Assembly (NCBI GenBank): GCA_026708265.1
Contig: JAPOVI010000444.1
Span: forward strand, 1 to 47,800
DNA from: Acidobacteriota bacterium
GTDB lineage: Bacteria; Acidobacteriota; Vicinamibacteria; Vicinamibacterales; UBA8438
Direction of reading: 5' to 3'
Length of the DNA stretch: 47,800 bases
Shown here: positions 41,504 through 47,800 of the stretch, piece after piece
How the letters are laid out: each line of letters opens with the position of its first letter
How positions within the stretch are numbered: position 1 is the stretch's first letter
Notes under the pieces: generated by a model
What the model was told of the DNA's origin: nothing
Database searches by the model: none
What the model saw: only the letters and a program-made list of their open reading frames with translations
Translations under genes and position numbers: made by a program

Positions 41504-43126
41504 ATGATGCGAAACCTGACGGCCGGCGCAGTGGCGACCGGTCTCGCACTCGTCTTCGTCCTGCTGCCGGCGACCACTGCGCCGGCAGCGGCCCAGCCCG
41601 CCGGCGCGGGCGTCACCGTCGAGGGCGGGCAGCTCGCCGGCGCCCTGTCGCCGCTCGGCGAGGAGGTCATGGTCTACCGGGGTGTGCCGTTCGCGGCCCC
41701 GCCGGTGGGCGAACTCCGCTGGCGTCCCCCGCAGCCCGCCGCGGCCTGGGAAGGCGTGCGAGACGCCACCGAGGCGGCGCCCGCGTGCATCCAGAACGAG
41801 ATCCCCGCTGAGGTGCAGACGTTCTACAACGCCGGCGTCGATCGCATGAGCGAGGACTGCCTCTACCTCAACGTCTGGACCGCGGCCGAAGCCGACGACA
41901 GCGCCCCCGTCATGGTCTGGATCCACGGCGGCGGGCTCGCGATCGGCAACAGCGCCGACATCACCTACGACGGGACGCGTCTGGCGCAGCGCGGCGTGGT
42001 CGTCGTGACCATCAACTACCGCCTCGCGGCGCTCGGTTACCTCGCCCATCCGCTGCTGAGCGCGGAGTCCGAGCAGGGCGCATCGGGCAACTACGGCACC
42101 CTCGACCAGGTGGCCGCGCTCGGCTGGATCCAGCGCAACATCGCAGCGTTCGGCGGCGATCCGTCGCGCGTCCTGATCTTCGGCGAGTCGGCCGGCTCGT
42201 GGAGCGTCAACCACATGATGGCGACGCCGCTGGCGCGCGGCCTGTTCCACGCCGCGATCGGCGAGAGCGGCGGCAGCTTCGGATCGATGGGCCGGGCGCA
42301 GGCGAAGGCCGACATCGAAGCGGCCGGCGAACGGTTCGTCGAGGCGCTCCTCGGGGACGGCGCGACGCCGTCGCTGGAGGCGATGCGCGCGGCGAGCCCG
42401 GACGAGATACTCGCGGTCGCGCCGGAGCTGGTCGTGTCGGCGGCGACGGTCGACGGCTGGGTCTTCCCCGACACCGTCTACAACATCTTCGCCGCGGGCG
42501 AGCAGCACGACGTGCCGGTCATCGTGGGCTCGAACGCCGACGAGATGTCGATCCTCGGCGGCACGGCGGGAGCGGAGACGCTGGAGCAGTTCCGCGAGAC
42601 GACGCGTGCCCAGTACGGCGAGCACGCCGACGCCTTCTTCGAGACGTTCCCGGCCTCCACCGACGAGGAGGCGCAGCAGGCCTTCATGGACGGCGGCACG
42701 GACGCCACCTTCGGCTGGGAGATGCGGACCTGGGCGCGCCTGATGGAGACCGTCTCGTCTCCCGCCTACCTGTACTTCTTCAGCCGCATCCCGCCGGCGC
42801 CCGACGCCGAGCTCTACGGGGCGTATCACACGGCGGAGATCCCGTACGTGTTCGACAACTTCGGCGTCAGCCCGCACCCGTACGCCAACCGCGACTACAC
42901 GGACACCGACCGGCTGCTGTCCGACATCCTGGCCTCCTACTGGGTCAACATGGCCGCGACCGGCAATCCCAACTCCGAAGGCCTGCCGGAGTGGCCCGCC
43001 TATGACCCCGAGGAGGACGCAGCGCTCCACATCGGCGACACCATCGAGGTGGAGCAGGGCATCCGCAAGGAGCGGCTCGACTTCTTCGACCGCTACTACG
43101 CGGCGCAGCGCGAAGGGAACAACTGA
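41504..43126 (+). CDS. exported type-B carboxylesterase
   Basis: The product is 540 aa from the ATG at 41504, with GAGGTGATCTC just upstream, and a signal peptide ending APAAAQ. The carboxylesterase family (PF00135) is clear: YRGVPFAAPPVGELRWRPPQ, EDCLYLNVWTAAE, the oxyanion-hole VWIHGGGLAIGNS, the nucleophile in LIFGESAGSWSVNHMM, the acidic residue region GSNADEMSI and the catalytic histidine in LYGAYHTAEIPYVFDN. It hydrolyses carboxylic esters outside the cytoplasm; the substrate is unknown. It is the third plus-strand gene after the PQQ dehydrogenase and the serine hydrolase. A long perfect hairpin follows. Confidence 0.93.
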   Translation: MMRNLTAGAVATGLALVFVLLPATTAPAAAQPAGAGVTVEGGQLAGALSPLGEEVMVYRGVPFAAPPVGELRWRPPQPAAAWEGVRDATEAAPACIQNEIPAEVQTFYNAGVDRMSEDCLYLNVWTAAEADDSAPVMVWIHGGGLAIGNSADITYDGTRLAQRGVVVVTINYRLAALGYLAHPLLSAESEQGASGNYGTLDQVAALGWIQRNIAAFGGDPSRVLIFGESAGSWSVNHMMATPLARGLFHAAIGESGGSFGSMGRAQAKADIEAAGERFVEALLGDGATPSLEAMRAASPDEILAVAPELVVSAATVDGWVFPDTVYNIFAAGEQHDVPVIVGSNADEMSILGGTAGAETLEQFRETTRAQYGEHADAFFETFPASTDEEAQQAFMDGGTDATFGWEMRTWARLMETVSSPAYLYFFSRIPPAPDAELYGAYHTAEIPYVFDNFGVSPHPYANRDYTDTDRLLSDILASYWVNMAATGNPNSEGLPEWPAYDPEEDAALHIGDTIEVEQGIRKERLDFFDRYYAAQREGNN

Positions 43127-43236
43127 GGTAGGGGCGGGAGCGCGAACACCGTGCCGTGCGCGCGTCGATCCAGCAGCTTGCCGCGAGCACGTCGGGCTGG
43201 AACGCTGGGGACGACGGCTGATTGGGGAGAGACGGG

Positions 43237-43268
43237 GGGTGGAGGACGTTGCCTGACGTCCTCCACCC
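43237..43268. terminator. 13-bp perfect hairpin between convergent genes
   Basis: GGGTGGAGGACGT (43237-43249) and ACGTCCTCCACCC (43256-43268) pair perfectly around a 6-base loop. It lies 110 bases after the carboxylesterase and 67 bases after the end of the convergent DLQGVWD gene. It is a strong candidate bidirectional terminator, though no T-tract follows. Confidence 0.65.
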
Positions 43269-43335
43269 GCTACGTTGGAACCCTCGGTTGCCAAGGCGCG
43301 GCGCGCGTCAACCGAAGGTCGGAGCCGGCCGTCGG

Positions 43336-44382
43336 CTACTGCTGCGCCGCCGCCTGCGCGGCCTCGTCGTCCCGCGCGCCGCGCAGGATGTTCAGCAGGC
43401 CGTAGTTGCCCTCGTGGCAGGCGTACTCGAAGAGCGGCGCCGCGCCCCGCTTCATCGGGATCTGGGCCGTGATCGGCTGCACGAACGTCGACGGGTCGTA
43501 GACGGTGTACTCGTAGCTCAGGGTCTCGTCGTCGGCGCGCCGGAAACGCTCGATCAGCCGCATGTTCTCGCCCGACCCCATCGCCTCCATGACGCTGGGG
43601 TTGAAGCTGGCCGTGCGGTCGGTGAAGTTCGTCGTCTCCACCACCAGCGTGTCGCCGTCCCAGTAGCCGCGCGAATCGCCCATCCACTGGCGCATGTGGT
43701 CCGGCAGATGCGGGCGCCCGTCGATCGGGATGATGCGCGAGTCGTGCACCATCTCGTTGAGGATCACGACGTGGTCGGGCGTCTGGAAGAGCTGCATGTT
43801 CTGGTTGTAGCCGCCCGGCAGCATCGGGGGACCCGAGTTGAAGCCGAGGAGGCAGCGCTCCGCGAGCCCGCGGTCCTCGGGGCCGTCGACGCCCGCGCCG
43901 CCCGCGCGATAGAGGATCGGACGCGCGCTGGCGAAGTCCTCGCCGAGCGAGCCGATCTGGTGGCGCGCCCCCTGACGCAGCGCCGGCACCCGCCCGTTGG
44001 GCGGATCGACGATGAGCGACGTCCGCCGGTCGTCGACCACGCCCGCTCCCCGGTCGAACCAGAAGGCGTTGTAGCCGCCGACGTCCTGCCCGGCCGGCAG
44101 CGGCTCGGTGCGGACCTCGCTCGGCTGGTCGGCCGCCGCGGCCGCCGCCACCGAGCGGGCCTCGATCTCGGCCGCCTCTTCCGCCGTCAGCGTCGCCTCG
44201 GCGCGGTTCGCCGGGCGCTGGAGCGGGGTCAGGGTGCGGAAGTCCCACACCCCCTGCAGGTCGGGCTGCCCGTCCGCGGTGCGCGGCACGGTCCAACCCT
44301 CTTCCTGGGCGCTGACGCCGACGGGCGCCAGCACGACGAGCGCGGCCAGCGCGAGGCTGGCGACGAGACACCGCTGGGTCAT
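43336..44382 (-). CDS. exported DLQGVWD-family protein, second copy
   Basis: The product is 348 aa from the ATG at 44382, preceded by GGAGGAG. The signal peptide (LVASLALAALVVLAPVGVSAQ) is followed by PRTADGQPDLQGVWDFRTLTPLQRP, RRTSLIVDPPNGRVPALRQG, NEMVHDSRIIPIDGRPHL, GDSRGYWDGDTLVVETTNF, ERFRRADDETLSYEYTVYD and LFEYACHEGNYGLLNILRGA. The order and spacing match the protein at 28585-29583. The clean start here supports a signal-peptide start for that paralogue too. Here it stands alone, without cytochrome or DUF1501 genes, so the family works outside that operon as well. The reaction is unknown. Confidence 0.85.
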   Translation of the reverse strand: MTQRCLVASLALAALVVLAPVGVSAQEEGWTVPRTADGQPDLQGVWDFRTLTPLQRPANRAEATLTAEEAAEIEARSVAAAAAADQPSEVRTEPLPAGQDVGGYNAFWFDRGAGVVDDRRTSLIVDPPNGRVPALRQGARHQIGSLGEDFASARPILYRAGGAGVDGPEDRGLAERCLLGFNSGPPMLPGGYNQNMQLFQTPDHVVILNEMVHDSRIIPIDGRPHLPDHMRQWMGDSRGYWDGDTLVVETTNFTDRTASFNPSVMEAMGSGENMRLIERFRRADDETLSYEYTVYDPSTFVQPITAQIPMKRGAAPLFEYACHEGNYGLLNILRGARDDEAAQAAAQQ

Positions 44383-44572
44383 GGGAATCTCCTCCATCGA
44401 TCGCATCGTGAAACTCGAGGTGCGTCGTGCGTCCTCCCCGGAACCGCTCGGCCGCGGGCCGGGAAGGCCCCTCCGACGCCGACGCACGCGCACCGGTCAA
44501 CCCCGTAGTGTAGACGCGGGCCGACCCGTGATGCAAGTGCCGTTGGCCCGGTGCGCGTCGTCGTTGCGTTTC

Positions 44573-44615
44573 CATCGACATTCATCAATAATCTCAGTAT
44601 TGATGAATGTCGATG
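44573..44615. promoter_or_regulatory. 18-bp perfect inverted repeat, candidate Fic operator site 1
   Basis: CATCGACATTCATCAATA (44573-44590) and TATTGATGAATGTCGATG (44598-44615) form a perfect 18-bp inverted repeat with a 7-base spacer, in an AT-rich patch about 95 bases upstream of the Fic start. Its inner sequence recurs in site 2, so it looks like a protein-binding site rather than a terminator. Confidence 0.65.
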
Positions 44616-44666
44616 ATCTCGACGTTGGTAAGGGCAGGGACCGGGTAGTCGTACGTCCTCATCAAG

Positions 44667-44693
44667 ATCATCAACGATTCCAGTATTGATGAT
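44667..44693. promoter_or_regulatory. second inverted repeat sharing the same core, candidate Fic operator site 2
   Basis: ATCATCAA (44667-44674) and TTGATGAT (44686-44693) flank CGATTCCAGTA. The right half CAGTATTGATGA is identical to the corresponding bases of site 1. It overlaps the ATG at 44689 and ends 16 bases before the ATG at 44710, so a bound protein would block initiation of transcription or translation. Confidence 0.6.
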
Positions 44694-44709
44694 TCGGGAA
44701 ATCCGGCTG

Positions 44710-46071
44710 ATGAAGAGGCCCATCGCCCCGCCGCCGCTCGAGAAGCTCCTCGAGAGACACAAGCAACGTCTACCCGACGTGCTGGGACTCGGCAGACAGT
44801 TGACGGTGGACGGTCACTACATCCACTGGGACGAGCTGCGGCGAAAGACACCTCGGCCGGCCGATCTGAGCGCCGGTGAGTGGTGGACCGGCATCCGGTT
44901 GGCTCGTTTCAGTCAGTCGAGACCCCTCCCGCTCGAGGATACGCGCGGCCGGCCGTTCCTCTACATGCTCCCGGACCGTGTCCTCGAGGCACTGCACCGA
45001 ATCGACAGCGGTGCCAGCGGTCGGATCGGTGTCGCCGAGGCAGTGACCAACCCGGCGACACGCGATCAGTTCATCGTCAGCTCTCTGATCCGGGAGGCGA
45101 TCACGTCGAGCCAGCTCGAAGGGGCGTCGACCACTCGCGCGGTGGCGGCGAAAATGATCCGCGCCGGGCGGCGTCCGCGGAATCGCAGTGAACGGATGAT
45201 CCTGAACAACTATCGCGCGATGCGCGAGGTCCGCGAGATGAAGGCTCAGCCGTTGACCGTCGCGGCGGTGCTTACCCTGCATCGAGCGGTCACCGGCGGC
45301 ACGCTCGACGATCCGGCTGCCGCCGGCCGGCTGCAGCTCCCGGGCGAGGATCGCGTCGAGGTCTGCGACGCGCAGGGGCAGGTCCTGCACCGACCGCCCC
45401 CGGCGGACCAACTACCCGAACGGCTGCGAGCGATGGTCCGGTTCGCCAACGCCGAGAACGGGACCGAGACGCCGCAGGGCAACCGCTTCCTGCACCCGGT
45501 CATCCGTGCGATCATGCTGCACTTCTGGCTCGCGTACGACCATCCGTTCGCCGACGGCAACGGGCGTACCGCCCGAGCACTCTTCTACTGGGCGATGCTG
45601 CGCCGCGGCTACTGGATGTTCGAGTTCCTGTCGATCAGCCGGTTTCTCAAGGCGGCTCCCGTGCAGTACGCGCGGGCCTTTCTCCATACGGAGACGGACG
45701 GGAGCGACGCGACCTACTTCATCGTGCACCAGGTCGACGTCATCCTGCGCGCGCTCGACACGCTGGACCGGTACCTCCAGTCGAAGGCGGCGCAGGCGTC
45801 ACGGATCGATGGGTTGCTCCGCAGCCGGACGGACCTGAACCACCGCCAGCTCGCACTGCTCGCGCACGCGGTTCGGCACCCGGACTGGGAGTACACGACA
45901 CGCTCTCACATGACCAGTCACGACGTGGTCTACGCCACTGCCCGCGCGGACCTGTTCCGGCTGGCGGATCTGAGCCTGCTCGAGCGACAGAAGCGTGGAC
46001 GCAAGCTCAACGTCTTCCGGGTGCCGCCGGATCTCGAAGCGCGGATCCGCGGACTTCGATCAGGGCTCTGA
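44710..46071 (+). CDS. Fic-domain AMP-transferase, self-inhibited (class II), with C-terminal winged helix
   Basis: The product is 453 aa from the ATG at 44710. An ATG at 44689 is also possible but falls inside operator site 2; neither has a clear ribosome site. The N-terminal helical domain ends in the inhibitory motif SSQLEG (133-138), the class II S-x-x-x-E-G. The active site is HPFADGNGRTAR (278-289), complete with the catalytic histidine and ATP-binding arginine. The rest has a helical stretch and a C-terminal winged helix-like region (from about 370, LNHRQLALLAHAVRHPDWEYTTRSHMTSHDVVYATARADL), as in SoFic-type proteins. It transfers AMP from ATP to a target hydroxyl; targets are unknown. 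No Phd/antitoxin gene precedes it. It is convergent with the terminal gene, 15 bases apart. Confidence 0.93.
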   Translation: MKRPIAPPPLEKLLERHKQRLPDVLGLGRQLTVDGHYIHWDELRRKTPRPADLSAGEWWTGIRLARFSQSRPLPLEDTRGRPFLYMLPDRVLEALHRIDSGASGRIGVAEAVTNPATRDQFIVSSLIREAITSSQLEGASTTRAVAAKMIRAGRRPRNRSERMILNNYRAMREVREMKAQPLTVAAVLTLHRAVTGGTLDDPAAAGRLQLPGEDRVEVCDAQGQVLHRPPPADQLPERLRAMVRFANAENGTETPQGNRFLHPVIRAIMLHFWLAYDHPFADGNGRTARALFYWAMLRRGYWMFEFLSISRFLKAAPVQYARAFLHTETDGSDATYFIVHQVDVILRALDTLDRYLQSKAAQASRIDGLLRSRTDLNHRQLALLAHAVRHPDWEYTTRSHMTSHDVVYATARADLFRLADLSLLERQKRGRKLNVFRVPPDLEARIRGLRSGL

Positions 46072-46086
46072 TCGCCCGCCGTCCTG

Positions 46087-47800
46087 TCACGCAACGCAGC
46101 AGGCGCAGGTCGGCGCGTCCTCCGACGCGAGGGTGGTCCCCGTCTCCTGGACGCGCGCCTGGCCGCGGCTGCCGGTCCCGCTCCGGCCGTGCCCGTCGCG
46201 CGCCGCGAGGGACGCCCCGGCCGCGGTCGCGCTCGCCGCCGCCTGACGCTGGCGGCGACGCCGGGCGTCCGCCTGCTCGGCGCTCTCCCCCCGGTAGCCG
46301 GTGAAGATCTGGTAGTGGCGCTGGTCGATCTCCCCATCGACGCGGATCGATCGGGGCCCGTCCACCGCGAAGCGGCTGAAGGGCTGGCCGTCGCAGAGGA
46401 TGTAGACGTCGTCGGGGTCGGGCAGGTTCGTGACGCGCCAGCTCGTCTCCATCCCGCGGCGGTCCGGGGCCGCCGCGTAGGTCCCGACGTTCAGCGCGCC
46501 GCCGTCGGTGTCGTTCCACGCCTGGTACAGCCCGAGCGACGGGAAGTCGACGCCCTCCACGGTCGGCGCGGCGTACTTGTCGAGGTGCGGCGCTTCGAGG
46601 GCGCGACCCCAGGCATCCGCCTCGCCGACCTCCGCCAGCATCATCTGGGCGCTGAGCTGCCCGCGCGGGAAGCCGTCGTTGAGCCCGAACCACCAGCCGA
46701 ACATCGCGTCGTCGTCGCCGAAGTACTTGGGCTCGAAGGCCAGCTCGGCCGCAGCGCGGAGGCGCTCGAGCGACGTATGGTCCCCGAACTCGCGCGCCAG
46801 CAGCGTGCCCGCCGGCGACGGCTGGACCGGAACGCTCGGGTCGTTCCAGCCGAGCGCGTTGGCGGCCGACTCGTAGAGGAACTCGGTGAACTCGCGGTCC
46901 TGCGGCAGGAGGAGCATGCCGTCGAACACTCCGGCGGCGGCGCCGGCCGTCGACATGTGGTCGACGATGGGGTCGTAGTAGTTGGCGATCCACTCCAGCC
47001 CGCCGTCGGAGCCGACGCTCATGTAGTTGTCCTTGGCGTACTCCAGCCACCCCTGGACCGGCCGGTGCCGGTCGCGTCCGTAGACCCGGTCGTAGAGGTA
47101 GAGCCCGAGCCCCGCCGCGGCATTGCATGGCACCCAGATCTTGGTGTTCTCGCAGTGCGGTCCCTCGGGGCGCTCGCGGTACTGCCCTTCGAGGAACTCC
47201 GCGATGCGGTGGTGGTCCCACTCGAACTGCTCGTCCCCGTAGCCGGTCACCGGGAACGGCCGCTCGTACTTGTCGTCGCCGGAGACGTACTTGTAGATGG
47301 AAAGGACCAGGTTGAACCAGCCGCGGAAGAAGAGGTTGCCCTCCGAGCCGATCGGATCGGGCGACAGGCCCCACGGCTCGACCCCGTTCGCGGTCCACCC
47401 GATGCGGTTGTAGTTGCCCCGCAGCCTCTCCGGAATGCCCCGCATCACGGCGTCCGGGTAGTTCGCGCGCCGAGGATCGTCGCCGATCTGCGTCAGCCAG
47501 TCGATGGCGCCCCAGTAGGTCGGGTAACGGGTCGCCAGCCCGTCGGCGATGCGGGTGTAGACCTCGCGCCACGCCGGCGTCTGGTCGGCCATGACGAGCA
47601 GCGCGTAGGACGAGTCCTGCAGGTCGAAGCGCGGGTAGCTCGTGACGACGGGGTTCGAGTAGCGGTCCCACCATGGGTGGGGCATGCCGTCGCCGCCCCA
47701 GTCGTCCGGCGTCGTGGTCTTCTCCCACAGGAAGCGCAGCCAGCCGCGCGCCCGCCGGTTGAGGGTCGGATGGACGGAGCGCGGCGTCGCCGCGAGGCCG
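46087..47800 (-). CDS. linalool dehydratase/isomerase-like protein, 5' end beyond the window
   Basis: No stop interrupts this frame to the window end, and the residues before the ATG at 47685 (WLRFLWEKTTTPDDWGGDG) belong to it, so the start lies outside. Numbering from that Met, the protein has DLQDSSYALL (D21, Y27), IDWLTQIGDD, YNRIGWTANGVEPWGLSPDPIGSEGNLFFRGWFNL and CENTKIWVPCNAAAG (C178 and C187, nine apart). The last spacing recalls the active-site cysteine pair of linalool dehydratase/isomerase, and the alpha/alpha-barrel helices fit that family (PF18566). True LDI activity is not implied: the histidine expected near H129 is not evident. The C-terminus is a basic/alanine-rich tail ending in CACCVA, which looks non-globular. 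Substrate and localisation are unknown. Confidence 0.6.
   Translation of the reverse strand, partial: GLAATPRSVHPTLNRRARGWLRFLWEKTTTPDDWGGDGMPHPWWDRYSNPVVTSYPRFDLQDSSYALLVMADQTPAWREVYTRIADGLATRYPTYWGAIDWLTQIGDDPRRANYPDAVMRGIPERLRGNYNRIGWTANGVEPWGLSPDPIGSEGNLFFRGWFNLVLSIYKYVSGDDKYERPFPVTGYGDEQFEWDHHRIAEFLEGQYRERPEGPHCENTKIWVPCNAAAGLGLYLYDRVYGRDRHRPVQGWLEYAKDNYMSVGSDGGLEWIANYYDPIVDHMSTAGAAAGVFDGMLLLPQDREFTEFLYESAANALGWNDPSVPVQPSPAGTLLAREFGDHTSLERLRAAAELAFEPKYFGDDDAMFGWWFGLNDGFPRGQLSAQMMLAEVGEADAWGRALEAPHLDKYAAPTVEGVDFPSLGLYQAWNDTDGGALNVGTYAAAPDRRGMETSWRVTNLPDPDDVYILCDGQPFSRFAVDGPRSIRVDGEIDQRHYQIFTGYRGESAEQADARRRRQRQAAASATAAGASLAARDGHGRSGTGSRGQARVQETGTTLASEDAPTCACCVA

Noticed and set aside
40556-44581. 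A 1341-residue minus-strand frame
   Set aside because: It is antisense to the carboxylesterase and serine hydrolase genes and out of frame with the DLQGVWD gene; no domains.
1-47800. tRNA, rRNA or insertion sequences
   Set aside because: No tRNA arm pattern (GGTTCRANYCC with matching stems), rRNA core or transposase-like protein was recognised on either strand.

Overview
This is a GC-rich (about 70%) bacterial chromosomal segment with densely packed genes on both strands. The gene families point to an Acidobacteriota genome of the Vicinamibacteria type, probably environmental or marine. They include carboxypeptidase-regulatory TonB receptors, DUF5916 barrels, DUF1501 and DUF1549/DUF1553 proteins, exported PQQ-type propellers, and a secreted family built around a DLQGVWD motif. 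This placement is inferred from family composition. There is no rRNA, tRNA, CRISPR array, transposase or integrase in the window.

Layout. Positions 1-3.8 kb hold a defence/repair-like cluster: the end of an HNH nuclease protein, an endonuclease III-like glycosylase without the lyase lysine, and an AAA ATPase fused to a PD-(D/E)XK nuclease. At 3.8-10 kb, on the minus strand, lie a LysR regulator with a palindromic operator, a lipoprotein, and a TonB receptor with a secreted beta-helix partner. At 10.3-12.6 kb are leuA (catalytic domains only) and leuB. At 12.8-17.9 kb are a TolB-like/CBM9-like/DUF5916 fusion, an exported sorbosone/glucose dehydrogenase-like propeller and a Uma2 nuclease. At 18-24.3 kb are an orphan RelB-like antitoxin, an AAA/DUF4143 ATPase, mtgA, a second TonB receptor and an overlapping pair (small protein plus retropepsin-like protease).

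At 24.4-29.6 kb a three-gene minus-strand operon encodes an exported DLQGVWD protein, a cytochrome c/DUF1549/DUF1553 protein and a DUF1501 protein. At 29.8-37.8 kb are a cyclase-family hydrolase, a methyltransferase, a Tat-exported FAD oxidase, a GNAT/DinB pair, a propeller, a two-repeat lipocalin-like lipoprotein, and an SPFH membrane protein with a ribbon-helix-helix partner downstream of an AT-rich palindrome cluster. At 38-43.1 kb are an exported PQQ dehydrogenase, a beta-lactamase-fold serine hydrolase and a type-B carboxylesterase, all plus strand and probably one catabolic unit. At 43.3-47.8 kb are a second DLQGVWD protein, an auto-inhibited Fic AMP-transferase preceded by an 18-bp perfect inverted repeat, and a linalool dehydratase/isomerase-like protein cut by the window end.

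Two patterns cut across the gene list. One is a dispersed REP-like hairpin family of about 70-76 bp, with five copies plus one remnant, several of which end exactly at a stop codon. The other is a set of unusually clean operators and hairpins (LysR, SPFH/RHH, Fic). Much of the gene content is exported oxidoreductases, hydrolases and TonB uptake, which suggests scavenging of organic compounds. Accessory defence or toxin-like genes sit at both ends and around 17-20 kb.
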